Positions 50,844 through 61,395 of a stretch of 64,000 nucleotides of DNA are shown here, one piece after another. Position 1 is the stretch's first letter. The number at the start of each line of letters is the position of its first letter. A program made the translations under genes and the position numbers. Below the pieces are notes generated by a model. It searched no databases. It was not told the origin of the DNA and saw only the letters and a list, made by a program, of their open reading frames with translations. The stretch is from the NCBI RefSeq assembly GCF_000422805.1, contig NZ_KE383922.1, positions 757,200 to 821,199 of the forward strand. Direction: 5' to 3'. Origin of the DNA: Nocardioides halotolerans DSM 19273 (GTDB lineage Bacteria; Actinomycetota; Actinomycetes; Propionibacteriales; Nocardioidaceae).

Positions 50844-53234
50844 GTGGACCTCTCCGAGCTCTACCGCGACATCGTCGAGGGCTCACCGGACGGGCTGTGG
50901 GTCATCGACCTCGACGGCCGCACCGTCCATGCCAACCCGCAGATCGCCCGGCTGCACCGCATCGACGCCGCCGACCTGCCCGGGCTCACCGTCTGCGACA
51001 CCCTCGACCACGACGGTCGCGCCCGGTTCCTTGCCCACCTCGAGGGCGTCCGCGAGGGCCGCCTCCACGAGCAGCCCTTCGAGGTGCAGTGGGTCCGCAG
51101 CGACGGCACGCACCAGTGGGTGATCTGCAGCGAGACCGCGCTGCTCGACGACGAGGGCCGGCCCCGCGCGCTGATGCGCCGCTACTCCGACAACACCGAG
51201 CGGCACGAGCTGATCTCCTCGCTCCGGGCCAGCGAGGACGCCCTCGAGGACCAGGTGGCCCAGAACAACCTCATGCAGGCGGTCGCCAGCGCCGCCAACG
51301 AGGCGACCTCCCTCGGGGAGGTCCTCGCCCACGCCCGCTCGCTGGTGCTGCTGCACGACGACTGGGAGCGGGCCCGCGCGTTCGTCCCGTCCCCGGACGG
51401 CAGTGGCACCGTTGAGCACTTCTACCCCTACGACGCGGACCGCCACGACGACGTCGACGACCCCCGAGCCGCCTCCGAGCTCGCGCTGGCGCAACTGGCC
51501 CACGACGCCCGCGGTCCCGTCTGGGACGAGGACAAGCTCACCCTCGCCTTCCCGGTCCTGCTCGGCACCGAGGTCCACGCCGTCGTCGCCATCGCGTCGG
51601 CTCCCCCGCTCCACCGTCACGAGCTCATCGAGAACATGGCGGGGCGCGTCGCCGAGCAGCTGGCCAGGGTCGCCGAGCGCGAGCAGGCGCAGGCGGACGT
51701 GGCCCGGGCCCGCGACGAGGCGATGGAGGCCTCGCGCCAGAAGTCGGACTTCCTGGCCCACATGAGCCACGAGATCCGGACGCCGCTCAACGGCGTGATC
51801 GGCCTCAACGACCTGCTCCTCCGCACGCCCCTGACCCCCGAGCAGGAGCGGCTGGCGTCGGGGGTCCAGACCGCGGGGCGCACGCTGCTCGGGCTGATCA
51901 ACGAGATCCTCGACTTCTCCAAGATCGAGGCCGGACGGATGGTGCTCGAGCAGCTGGACTTCGACGTCCGCCGGCTGCTGGAGCAGGTGGCCTCCATGCT
52001 GGGCGCGCAGGCCAGGGAGAAGCACCTCGAGCTGGCGGTCTCGTGCCACGCCGACGTGCCGGCGGTGCTGTCCGGCGACCCGACCCGGCTCGCGCAGGTG
52101 GTCACCAACCTGGTGTCCAACGCCGTGAAGTTCACCGAGCACGGCGGCGTCACCGTCCGGGCCACCGCGGAGCCGGCCGACGGGCGCGTGCGCCTGCACA
52201 TCGACGTGATCGACACCGGCATGGGGGTGCCGCGCTCGAAGCGGGCGACCCTCTTCGAGCCGTTCACGCAGGCCGACTCCTCCACGACCCGGCTCTACGG
52301 CGGCACCGGCCTCGGGCTCGCGATCTCGAGCGAGCTGATGACCGCCATGGGCGGCACCCTGGAGTACGCGCCCAACCCCGACGGCGGGAGCGTCTTCACG
52401 TGCACGCTGGTGCTCGACGTGGGCGAGCGAGCGGTCGCCGAGCCGGCCGACGCCGCGCTGCCCCAGCGCGACGAGCAGCAGGGCAAGGGCGTCGTCCTCG
52501 TGGTCGAGGACAACCAGGTCAACCAGCTCGTGGCGACCGGGCTGCTGGCCGCGCTCGGCTACGCCACCGACACCGCGGACGACGGTCTGGCCGCGGTCGA
52601 GGCCGCCCGCACCGGCCGCTACGACGCGATCCTGATGGACGTGCAGATGCCGCGCATGGATGGCTACAGTGCGACGCGGCACATCCGGGCCCACGAGACC
52701 GGCAGGCGCCGCCCGATCATCGCGATGACGGCGGCCGCGGTCGAGGGCGAACGCGAACGCTGCCTGGAGGCGGGGATGGACGACTTCCTCACCAAGCCGG
52801 TCGACGCGCACCGGCTCGGCGAGACGCTGCAGAAGTGGCTGGCTCCGGAGCCGTCGCACTCCGGGCGGCTGGACCTCGACCGGCTCACCGAGCTGCGGAC
52901 CCTCGACGAGCCGGGCGACGGGTCGTCGTACGTCGACCGGGCGATCACGAACTTCCTCGCCGCCGTCGACGGGCAGGTCGTCGCGATGCGCAGTGCCGCC
53001 GACGCCGACGACTCGGCCGGCCTCCAGGCCGTCGCCCACCGCTTCGCCGGGTCGGCACTCAACCTCGGCGCGACCGCCCTCGGAGAGGGCGCCCGCACGA
53101 TCGAGGAGCACCTGATGGCCGGCGCGTGGGACGACGCCGTGGCGGCCCTCGACGAGCTCGTCGAGGGAATGGCGCCCGAGGTCGAGGCACTGCGCGCCTA
53201 CCAGCGCGAGCACTTCCCCTCGCGGACCTCCTAG
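50844..53234 (+). CDS. Hybrid sensor histidine kinase (PAS-GAF-HisKA-HATPase-REC-HPt)
   Basis: A 796-residue soluble phosphorelay protein. It has a PAS domain (about 7-130; DGLWVIDLDGRTVHANPQIARLH), a GAF-like region (about 145-280), HisKA with phospho-acceptor His309 in HMSHEIRTPLNG, HATPase_c (NLVSNAVKFTEHGG; GGTGLGLAI), a receiver with Asp599 in ILMDVQMPRMDG and Lys in LTKPVDAHRL, and a C-terminal HPt domain with His732 in VAHRFAGSALNLG. All phosphotransfer steps are in one chain and no membrane segment is visible. No output regulator is adjacent, so the final target is unknown. Confidence 0.9.
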   Translation: MDLSELYRDIVEGSPDGLWVIDLDGRTVHANPQIARLHRIDAADLPGLTVCDTLDHDGRARFLAHLEGVREGRLHEQPFEVQWVRSDGTHQWVICSETALLDDEGRPRALMRRYSDNTERHELISSLRASEDALEDQVAQNNLMQAVASAANEATSLGEVLAHARSLVLLHDDWERARAFVPSPDGSGTVEHFYPYDADRHDDVDDPRAASELALAQLAHDARGPVWDEDKLTLAFPVLLGTEVHAVVAIASAPPLHRHELIENMAGRVAEQLARVAEREQAQADVARARDEAMEASRQKSDFLAHMSHEIRTPLNGVIGLNDLLLRTPLTPEQERLASGVQTAGRTLLGLINEILDFSKIEAGRMVLEQLDFDVRRLLEQVASMLGAQAREKHLELAVSCHADVPAVLSGDPTRLAQVVTNLVSNAVKFTEHGGVTVRATAEPADGRVRLHIDVIDTGMGVPRSKRATLFEPFTQADSSTTRLYGGTGLGLAISSELMTAMGGTLEYAPNPDGGSVFTCTLVLDVGERAVAEPADAALPQRDEQQGKGVVLVVEDNQVNQLVATGLLAALGYATDTADDGLAAVEAARTGRYDAILMDVQMPRMDGYSATRHIRAHETGRRRPIIAMTAAAVEGERERCLEAGMDDFLTKPVDAHRLGETLQKWLAPEPSHSGRLDLDRLTELRTLDEPGDGSSYVDRAITNFLAAVDGQVVAMRSAADADDSAGLQAVAHRFAGSALNLGATALGEGARTIEEHLMAGAWDDAVAALDELVEGMAPEVEALRAYQREHFPSRTS

Positions 53235-53806
53235 TCGTCGCTCCCGTCGCTCTCGCCGTCGTCCTCGTCGAGCAGCCCCTCGCGCCGGGCCGCCGCCACC
53301 AGCCCGCGGATCTGCTCCGCGGAGCCGCAGCCCCCGTCGATCTGCCGGTTGCGCTCGCTCGCGAACTCCTCGCCGAGCTGTGACCGCAGCTCCTCCCCGA
53401 CCTCCTCGCGGGCCGGGTTGAGGATGGTGAGCTCCTCCTCGGTGAGGTGGTGGTTGATCACCCGGGCCAGCTCCTCGACCGCGTCGTCGAAGGCCTGGGT
53501 GTCGGTGCCCGCGAGCTCGAGCACGGCCAGCATCGCCTCGTGGCCCTCGGCGTGCTCCTCCTCGCCGTGCTCGGCCTCGTGCTCGGTGATCGCCCGCTGG
53601 CCGCGGAGCCTGGGGTAGACGTGGTTCTCCTCGGCGATGGCGTGGGCGGTGTGCAGCGTCGCCAGCGCCCGGCGGACGGCGTCGCGGTCGGAACTGCTGT
53701 CGCGCAGGTCGCGCAGCAGCGCCTCGAAGCGACGGTGGTCGTCGAGGATCAGGTCGACGACGTCGCCCTGGAGCGGTCGGCCGAGGTCGATGTTGGTGTC
53801 GGTCAC
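53231..53806 (-). CDS. Hemerythrin-domain protein
   Basis: A 191-residue helical protein of the hemerythrin HHE group. ILDDHRRFEALLRDL, LHTAHAIAEENHVYPRL, HGEEEHAEGHEAMLAVL and INHHLTEEELTILNPA supply the His/Glu residues for a di-iron site. The second half is acidic and ends in DDGESDGSDD. GTG 53806 chosen; GTG 53881 would leave only 20 bases to the divergent gene. Likely binds O2, NO or acts in iron/oxidative stress. It overlaps the kinase gene end by 4 bases (convergent). Confidence 0.8.
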   Translation of the reverse strand: MTDTNIDLGRPLQGDVVDLILDDHRRFEALLRDLRDSSSDRDAVRRALATLHTAHAIAEENHVYPRLRGQRAITEHEAEHGEEEHAEGHEAMLAVLELAGTDTQAFDDAVEELARVINHHLTEEELTILNPAREEVGEELRSQLGEEFASERNRQIDGGCGSAEQIRGLVAAARREGLLDEDDGESDGSDD

Positions 53807-53901
53807 GCCGGGGAAGGTACCCCGTCCGTTGATCACGACGTGGCGTCCGTCGTCGGCGGTCTCCGGCTGGTCCCCCACCACGCCAACCTAGGCTGACGTC
53901 G

Positions 53902-54959
53902 ATGACCGGGACCGAGCGCTCTCCGCGCGCGGCGCTCGTCCTGGTGGTCGCCGTGACCGTCGTGCTCAGCGTCCTGCTGTCGCTGGTGCACCTGCCCTCG
54001 GCCGTGCTGTTCGCCTCCCTGGTCGGCGGGATGGCCCACGCGCTCACCTCGCCGACGCCCCTCGACCTGCCGGCGAGCTCGTTCCGGCTCGCCCAGGGCA
54101 CGATCGGGGTGGTCATCGGGGCCAGCGTGAGCCTGCCCGCGCTGGAGCGCATCGGCCACGACGCGCTGCCGATCGGGCTGGTCATGGTCGCCACCCTCCT
54201 CCTCTCCCTCGCGGCGGGCGGCTGCTGGCGCTGCGCGACGACGTCTCCCGGGTGACCGGCGTCTTCGCGCTGGTCGCCGGCGGCGCGTCCGGGGTCGTGG
54301 CGGTGGCGCGCGAGCTCGGCGCCGACGACCGCGTGGTGACGGTCGTGCAGTACCTCCGCGTGCTGGTGGTGCTCGTGGCGATGCCGCTGGTGACGGCGGT
54401 CGTCTTCCGCCCCTCGCACGGCCACGGCCGGCTCGCCGCCTCCGACGCGGGCCTGCCGCGCGACCTCGTCTTCGTCGTGGTCTCGCTGGCCGTCGGGCTG
54501 GCGCTGGCCCGCCTGGTGCAGCTCCCCACCGCGTCGCTCCTCGGGCCGCTCGCGGTCGCCGTCGTGATCGCGCTGGGCGGCTGGCTCGGCGAGGTGCGGG
54601 TGCCCGCGCCGGTGCAGTGGGTCGCCTTCGCGCTCATCGGGGCCCAGGTCGGGTTGCGGTTCACCCGCGCCAGCCTCGTCTCGATCGCCCGGATGCTGCC
54701 CGCGGTGCTGGGCCTCATCGTGGGGATGGTGGCGGCGACCGCGGGCGTCGGCGCGCTGCTTGCCTGGGCGACGCCGGTCGACGGGCTGACGGCGTACCTC
54801 GCCACGACTCCCGGCGGCCTGTTCGCCGTGCTGTCGACCGCCGCGGACGCCGGCTCCGACGTGACCTACGTGCTCGCCGTCCAGCTCTGCCGGCTGCTCG
54901 TGATCCTCGCGCTCACCCCTCTGCTCGCGCGCTGGCTGTCAGCTCGAGGCGATCGATGA
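53902..54959 (+). pseudogene. AbrB-like (COG3180) membrane protein split by a frameshift
   Basis: Two open frames together make one protein of about 350 residues. Frame 1 (53902-54255) gives the first 100 residues with TM segments and ASLVGGMAHALTS; it ends with non-homologous RCATTSPG. Frame 2, open before its GTG at 54252, continues with GGRLLALRDDVSRVTGVFALVAGGASGVVAVARELGAD and GLTAYLATTPGGLFAVLSTAADAGSD. Sequence similarity to the AbrB/AmoA-type permeases crosses the change of frame near 54213-54222, where one base appears missing in GCGGCGGGCGGCTG. This is either a real mutation or a sequencing error in a GC run. A GTGA overlap at the break is probably chance. Confidence 0.75.
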
Positions 54960-56184
54960 GGGCGCGCGCCCTGCGGCGGTAGCGCCACACCTGGAGCAGC
55001 CCCAGGGCCCACAGCGGGTACTGCGCGCACATCGCCCAGCGGAACGCGCTCGCGTCGTAGGCCGTGCTGCTGCCCGGGGTGCGCCAGTCGAGGACCAGCC
55101 CGATGGCGACGACGAGCACCAGGCTCGCCGAGAAGCCCGCCTGGTTGATGATCCCGTTGGCGCTGGCCAGGCGCTCGGCCGGGTTGGAGGTGCGGGCGAG
55201 GTCGAACCCGATCATCGACGCCGGTCCCCCGATCCCGACGACCTGGGTCAGCAGCACGAGCAACCAGAACGGCGCGTCGCCCGGCCACGCGAGGACCGCG
55301 GTCCACACCGCCAGGATGGACCACACGATGGCGAGCACCGCCGTCGAGCGGTGCCAGGGGTGGCGTCCGATGAACCACCCGATCGTGGGCCCGCTGTACA
55401 TCACCGCGACGACGACCAGGCTGAGCAGCAGGCCCGCCCGGCCCTCGCTCAGGTGCTCGCCCCGGACCAGGAACGGGAAGCCCCACAGCAGCGTCATCGC
55501 GGTGGCGCTGAACTGGGTGACGAAGTGCATCCAGAACCCCAGCCGGGTGCCGGGGTGCGCCCAGCTCGCGCGCAGGCTGGCCCGGATCGTCGCGAACGTG
55601 AGCCGCGGCCCGCGCTGCACGCGGTCGTCGGGGGTGTCGTGGACGACGACCGCGACCGCCGCCGCGGCGACCACGCTCACCCCCGCGGCGATGAGGTAGG
55701 CCTCGGCCCAGCCGAGGTGGCCCAGCGCCCAGGTCATCGGCGCCGTCGCGCCGATCGCGCCGAGCTGGCCGAAGGTCCCGCTCAGCGCCGTCAGCAGCGG
55801 CACCCGGCGACCCGGGAACCAGCTCACCACCAGCCGGAGCAGGCAGATCCAGGTCATCGCGTCGCCCATCCCGACGAAGACGCGCGCGACCAGCGCGGCG
55901 CCGTAGGACTCCGCGAGGGCGAAGGAGGCCTGCGCCAGCGTGAGCACGACCGCGCCGGTCAGCATCACGCTGCGCGCGCCGTAGCGGTCCACCAGGAGCC
56001 CGACCGGGATCTGCATGCCGGCGTAGACGAGCAGCTGCAGCATCGTGAACGTCGCCAGCTGCGCGGCGCTGATGTCGAACCGCTCCGCGGCGGCCAGGCC
56101 GGCGACGGCGAGCGAGGAGCGGTGGAAGATCGCGAGCAGGTACGCCGCGAGCGCGACGCCCCACACGATCCATGCGCGCCTCAC
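54913..56184 (-). CDS. MFS transporter (12 TM)
   Basis: A 423-residue major facilitator transporter with 12 predicted TM helices. Residue stretch AIFHRSSLAVAGLAA, then motif-A-like GLLVDRYGARSVML between TM2 and TM3, GMGDAMTWICLLRLVVSWFPGRRVPLL, and a long central loop starting DTPDDRVQRGPRLT. The pattern resembles anion:cation or nitrate/sugar-acid MFS families, but the substrate is not clear. It converges on and overlaps the frameshifted AbrB-like gene by 47 bases. Confidence 0.82.
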   Translation of the reverse strand: MRRAWIVWGVALAAYLLAIFHRSSLAVAGLAAAERFDISAAQLATFTMLQLLVYAGMQIPVGLLVDRYGARSVMLTGAVVLTLAQASFALAESYGAALVARVFVGMGDAMTWICLLRLVVSWFPGRRVPLLTALSGTFGQLGAIGATAPMTWALGHLGWAEAYLIAAGVSVVAAAAVAVVVHDTPDDRVQRGPRLTFATIRASLRASWAHPGTRLGFWMHFVTQFSATAMTLLWGFPFLVRGEHLSEGRAGLLLSLVVVAVMYSGPTIGWFIGRHPWHRSTAVLAIVWSILAVWTAVLAWPGDAPFWLLVLLTQVVGIGGPASMIGFDLARTSNPAERLASANGIINQAGFSASLVLVVAIGLVLDWRTPGSSTAYDASAFRWAMCAQYPLWALGLLQVWRYRRRARALIDRLELTASARAEG

Positions 56185-56240
56185 CGCGCCGACGCTATGC
56201 CTGTCGGCGGGGTCACACCGGGACGGGGTGCCTCACCTCC

Positions 56241-58397
56241 TCACTTCGTCGCTTCCATCATCTGGCGCAGCTCCTTCTTGAGCTCGCTGATCTCGTCACG
56301 GAGGCGGGCTGCGACCTCGAACTGGAGCTCGGCCGCGGCCCCCTTCATCTGGTCGGTGAGGTCCTGGATGAGCTGGGCGAGGTCGGACGACGGCATGCCG
56401 GCGAGGTCGGCCGCGTGGTGGCCGGCGGCGCGCTCGCCGAGGACCGGCGTCGGCTGGCGCGGGCCGCCACCCTTCGGCGGGCGCACTCCCCCGGCACGGC
56501 CCTTGGCCTCGGTGCCGGCCCAGGTCTGGAGCAGCTCCTGGGTGGACTCGTCCTCGCGGGCGAGCATCTCGGTGATGTCGGCGATCTTCTTGCGCAGCGG
56601 CGTCGGGTCGATGCCGTGCTCCTTGTTGTAGGCCTCCTGCTTGGCCCTGCGCCGGTTGGTCTCGTCGATCGCGGCCTCCATCGAGGGCGTGATCTTGTCG
56701 GCGTACATGTGCACCTCGCCGGACACGTTGCGCGCCGCGCGGCCGATCGTCTGGATGAGCGACTTGTCGGAGCGGAGGAAGCCCTCCTTGTCGGCGTCGA
56801 GGATCGACACCAGCGACACCTCGGGCAGGTCGAGGCCCTCGCGGAGGAGGTTGATGCCGACGAGGACGTCGTACTCCCCCAGGCGCAGGTCGCGCAGCAG
56901 CTCGATGCGCTTGAGGGTGTCGACCTCGGAGTGGAGATAGCGGGTGCGGATGCCGGCGTCGAGGAGGTAGTCGGTGAGGTCCTCGGACATCTTCTTGGTC
57001 AGCGTCGTGACCAGCACCCGCTCGTTCTTCTGGGTGCGCTCCTTGATCTGGTGGATCAGGTCGTCGATCTGGCCCTTGGTCGACTTGACCACCACCTGCG
57101 GGTCGACGAGGCCGGTCGGTCGGATGATCTGCTCGACCACCGCGGGCGGGGTGTTGCCGCCGACCTTGTCGAGCTCGTAGTTGCCCGGCGTGGCCGAGAG
57201 GTAGATGGTCTGGCCGATCCGGTCGAGGAACTCCTCCCAGCGCAGCGGCCGGTTGTCCATCGCGCTGGGCAGCCGGAAGCCGTGGTCGACGAGGTTGCGC
57301 TTGCGCGACATGTCGCCTTCGTACATGCCGCCGATCTGGGGCACGGCGACGTGGGACTCGTCGATGACGAGGACGAAGTCCTCGGGGAAGTAGTCGAGCA
57401 GGCAGTTGGGAGCCGAGCCGGGCTGGCGGCCGTCGATGTGCATCGAGTAGTTCTCGATGCCGGCGCACGAGCCGACCTGGCGCATCATCTCGATGTCGTA
57501 GGTGGTGCGCATCCGCAGCCGCTGGGCCTCGAGCAGCTTGCCCTCGCGCTCGAACCTGGCCAGCTGGTCCTCGAGCTCGAGCTCGATGCCGCGGATCGCG
57601 CGCTCCATCCGCTCCGGGCCGGCGACGTAGTGGGTCGCGGGGAAGACGTGGAGCTCCTCGTCCTCGGTGATCACCTCGCCGGTGACGGCGTGGAGCGTCA
57701 TCAGCCGCTCGATCTCGTCGCCGAAGAACTCGATGCGGACCTGGTGCTCCTCGTAGACCGGGAAGATCTCGAGGGTGTCGCCGCGCACCCGGAAGTTGCC
57801 GCGGGCGAAGGTCATGTCGTTGCGGGTGTACTGCATCTCGACGAGCCGCCGGAGCAGCCCGTCGCGGTCGTGCTCCTGGCCGACCTTGACCCGGAGCATG
57901 CGGTCGACGTACTCCTGCGGGGTGCCGAGGCCGTAGATGCACGACACCGTCGCCACCACGATCACGTCGCGGCGGGTCAGCAGCGAGTTGGTCGCCGAGT
58001 GGCGCAGCCGCTCGACCTCCTCGTTGATCGAGGAGTCCTTCTCGATGTAGGTGTCGGTCTGGGGGACGTAGGCCTCGGGCTGGTAGTAGTCGTAGTAGGA
58101 GACGAAGTACTCGACGGCGTTGTCGGGGAACAGCTGCCGCAGCTCGTTGGCGAACTGCGCCGCGAGCGTCTTGTTGGGCTGCATGACCAGGATCGGCCGC
58201 TGGACCTGCTCGGCGACCCAGGCCACCGTGGCGGTCTTGCCGGTGCCGGTGGCGCCGAGGAGCACGACGTCCTGCTCGCCGCCCTGGATCCGCTTGGTGA
58301 TCTCGGCGATCGCGGCCGGCTGGTCGCCGCTCGGGGAGTAGTCGGACACGACCTTGAACGGCGCCACGCGGCGCTTGAGGTCGGTGACGGGACGCAT
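56241..58397 (-). CDS. uvrB: UvrB, excinuclease ABC subunit B
   Basis: A 718-residue UvrB, the DNA damage verification helicase of nucleotide excision repair. Walker A is [13 protein letters not shown], followed by [14 protein letters not shown] and the hallmark [27 protein letters not shown]; the beta-hairpin region is present. [18 protein letters not shown] and [12 protein letters not shown] are helicase motifs, and a C-terminal UVR motif ([16 protein letters not shown]) binds UvrC. Length is usual for actinobacteria. Probably monocistronic. Confidence 0.97.
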   Translation of the reverse strand: MRPVTDLKRRVAPFKVVSDYSPSGDQPAAIAEITKRIQGGEQDVVLLGATGTGKTATVAWVAEQVQRPILVMQPNKTLAAQFANELRQLFPDNAVEYFVSYYDYYQPEAYVPQTDTYIEKDSSINEEVERLRHSATNSLLTRRDVIVVATVSCIYGLGTPQEYVDRMLRVKVGQEHDRDGLLRRLVEMQYTRNDMTFARGNFRVRGDTLEIFPVYEEHQVRIEFFGDEIERLMTLHAVTGEVITEDEELHVFPATHYVAGPERMERAIRGIELELEDQLARFEREGKLLEAQRLRMRTTYDIEMMRQVGSCAGIENYSMHIDGRQPGSAPNCLLDYFPEDFVLVIDESHVAVPQIGGMYEGDMSRKRNLVDHGFRLPSAMDNRPLRWEEFLDRIGQTIYLSATPGNYELDKVGGNTPPAVVEQIIRPTGLVDPQVVVKSTKGQIDDLIHQIKERTQKNERVLVTTLTKKMSEDLTDYLLDAGIRTRYLHSEVDTLKRIELLRDLRLGEYDVLVGINLLREGLDLPEVSLVSILDADKEGFLRSDKSLIQTIGRAARNVSGEVHMYADKITPSMEAAIDETNRRRAKQEAYNKEHGIDPTPLRKKIADITEMLAREDESTQELLQTWAGTEAKGRAGGVRPPKGGGPRQPTPVLGERAAGHHAADLAGMPSSDLAQLIQDLTDQMKGAAAELQFEVAARLRDEISELKKELRQMMEATK

Positions 58398-58520
58398 GCT
58401 TCGAGACTACGGTGGCCCACCGACAGTGCCCCGCGAGCGCCGGGACCAGTGACGCGACGTCGTGTCGCAGATAACCTGACCGCGTACCTCCCCTACCGAC
58501 GACCCGCAGGAGACAAGCAA

Positions 58521-58859
58521 ATGGCCCTGGGCCTCAACCCCGTCGGCGACGTGCTCAAGAAGGCCGACCGGGTGCTCGCCAACGCCGGCGACACCCTCGG
58601 CACGGTCGACTCCAAGCTGGCCAACGTCGACACGACGCTCGGCACCGTCGACACCAAGCTCGCGAACGTCGACAAGACGCTGGGCAAGGTCGACACCCGG
58701 ATGGAGAAGGTCGACTCCACGCTCGACGAGACCAAGACGCTGCTCACGCAGGTCCAGGGCCTGCTCACCGAGCTGTCCGAGGAGATCGCCCTCGTCAAGG
58801 AGATCCCCGACCTGAGGAAGAAGCTCGACGAGGTGCACAAGGCGGTCCTGGAGAAGTGA
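58521..58859 (+). CDS. Small heptad-repeat coiled-coil protein
   Basis: A 112-residue protein of unknown function. ATG 58521 has a CAGGAG ribosome site about 10 bases upstream. Residues about 24-72 are a near-perfect series of seven-residue units (TLGTVDS, KLANVDT, TLGTVDT, KLANVDK, TLGKVDT and so on), with Leu and Val at a and d positions; the heptads continue as LLTQVQG, LLTELSE, EIALVKE. It should form a long parallel coiled coil. No signal or TM segment. A GTGA overlap couples it to the next gene. Confidence 0.7.
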   Translation: MALGLNPVGDVLKKADRVLANAGDTLGTVDSKLANVDTTLGTVDTKLANVDKTLGKVDTRMEKVDSTLDETKTLLTQVQGLLTELSEEIALVKEIPDLRKKLDEVHKAVLEK

Positions 58860-59428
58860 GCATCCCCACCACGCTGCGGGTCAGGTTCGTCAACGCGGAC
58901 CCCGACGACGAGCCGGCTCTCGCGCCCGAGGCGGGACCCGGCTACGCCGAGGTCGACCCCGACGACCAGGAGGACGCGGCCGAGTCGTTCGACCACGAGG
59001 ACGTCGTCGGCGTGGCCGTCGACGACGAAGGCACCTACCGGCTGGAGACCAGCTCGTTCTTCGTCCCGCTCGCGGCCGGCGACCTCGTGCGCGCGGCTCC
59101 CGACGCCAGCGGACAGCTCCAGGTGGTCGACGTCGTCGAGCCGTGCGACGCCGTCCTGACGATCTTCGCCCCCGACGCCGCCGCCTCCCCGGAGGCGATC
59201 ACCGCGCTGATGCGGGTCTGGGAGGCGACCGGCGCCGGCCAGAGCGAGCGCGGCGGGCCGTTCGTCGCGACCGTCTGGCCGGACATGCCGATGGACGCCA
59301 TCGCCGCGCAGCTGAACGCCGACCAGGAGGCCGGTCGCGGCGAGTGGATCCTGGCCGCCGAGCCGCACGAGCGCACTCGCGAGGCGCAGGACGAGATCGA
59401 CTTCGAGACCGGCGTCGAGGTCGCGTGA
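58856..59428 (+). CDS. Acidic protein of unknown function, DUF4265-like region
   Basis: A 190-residue acidic protein. The stretch GTYRLETSSFFVPLAAGDLVRAAPDASGQLQVVDVVEPCDAVLT resembles DUF4265 (a beta domain of unknown role), and the rest has a DDEP/DDQEDAAE acidic start and a ferredoxin-like C-terminal half. No catalytic motif found. GTG 58856 overlaps the coiled-coil gene stop (GTGA), so the two are probably made together. Confidence 0.55.
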   Translation: MSIPTTLRVRFVNADPDDEPALAPEAGPGYAEVDPDDQEDAAESFDHEDVVGVAVDDEGTYRLETSSFFVPLAAGDLVRAAPDASGQLQVVDVVEPCDAVLTIFAPDAAASPEAITALMRVWEATGAGQSERGGPFVATVWPDMPMDAIAAQLNADQEAGRGEWILAAEPHERTREAQDEIDFETGVEVA

Positions 59429-59475
59429 GCGAGATGCCCGTCGGGGCGCCGTCCGCCGTTCACTAGATTTGCCGC

Positions 59476-60735
<1,260 letters not shown>

Positions 60736-60762
60736 CCTGCCGAGAGGGTGGTGACGCCAACT

Positions 60763-60779
60763 CGATACTGCCGGTATCG
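60763..60779. promoter_or_regulatory. Putative operator of the TetR regulator
   Basis: CGATAC and GTATCG are perfect 6-base arms with a 5-base spacer. TATCGT (60775-60780) overlaps the right arm and lies 6 bases before the TetR GTG, as a leaderless -10 would. Autoregulation is likely. Confidence 0.6.
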
Positions 60780-60786
60780 TCGTGGC

Positions 60787-61395
60787 GTGATCCCCACCAG
60801 CACCTCCCGGCGCAGCCGCCGGACCGTGCGGCCCGAGCGGGCCGACGTGCGCGAACGGGTGCTCGCGGCGGGACGGGAGGTGTTCGCCGAGGTCGGCTAC
60901 CAGAAGGCCACGCTCGACGCCATCGCCGCGCGGGCCGGCTTCTCCAAGGGCGCCGTCTACTCCAACTTCGCGGGCAAGGACGACCTGTTCCTGACCCTCC
61001 TGAAGCACGAGGTGGCCGACATGCGCGCGGTGCTCGACGCCGCGCCGGGCGACGGCTCCCTCGCGGACGACGTGCGGCTCCTCGCGGCGACCGTGCTGGG
61101 CTGGGCGCGAGACGGCCGGGCGCAGCTGGTCTTCGCCGAGTTCCGGGCGCACGCGGCGCACGACCCGGCGCTCGCGCGGCGCACGGCCGAGGTGCGCGCC
61201 GGGCTCGTCGAGTCGACCGCCGAGCGGCTGGCCGAGGTCGTCGCGGCCCGCGGCGGGCGGCTGACGGTGCCGGCGACCGATGCCGCCACCCTGCTGCTGG
61301 CGCTGGTCAACGGTCTCGCGCTCGAGCACGTCGGACGCGCCGACGTGGTCGCCGAGGACAGCCTGGTGGCGCTCATGTCGGGGCTGGTCGCGTGA
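60787..61395 (+). CDS. TetR/AcrR family transcriptional regulator
   Basis: A 202-residue TetR protein. The HTH is LAAGREVFAEVGYQKATLDAIAARAGFSKGAVYSNFAGKDDLFLTLL (about 22-68). The C-terminal domain is helical and ligand-binding (DAATLLLALVNGLALEHV). GTG 60787 lies just behind an inverted repeat that overlaps its -10. It is the first gene of a coupled operon (GTGA overlap) with an SDR and a CMD protein, which it presumably controls. Inducer unknown. Confidence 0.85.
   Translation: MIPTSTSRRSRRTVRPERADVRERVLAAGREVFAEVGYQKATLDAIAARAGFSKGAVYSNFAGKDDLFLTLLKHEVADMRAVLDAAPGDGSLADDVRLLAATVLGWARDGRAQLVFAEFRAHAAHDPALARRTAEVRAGLVESTAERLAEVVAARGGRLTVPATDAATLLLALVNGLALEHVGRADVVAEDSLVALMSGLVA

Noticed and set aside
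54252..54959. Independent gene starting at GTG 54252 with GTGA coupling
   Set aside because: Homology continues upstream of the GTG in the same frame, which fits a frameshifted single gene better than two coupled genes.
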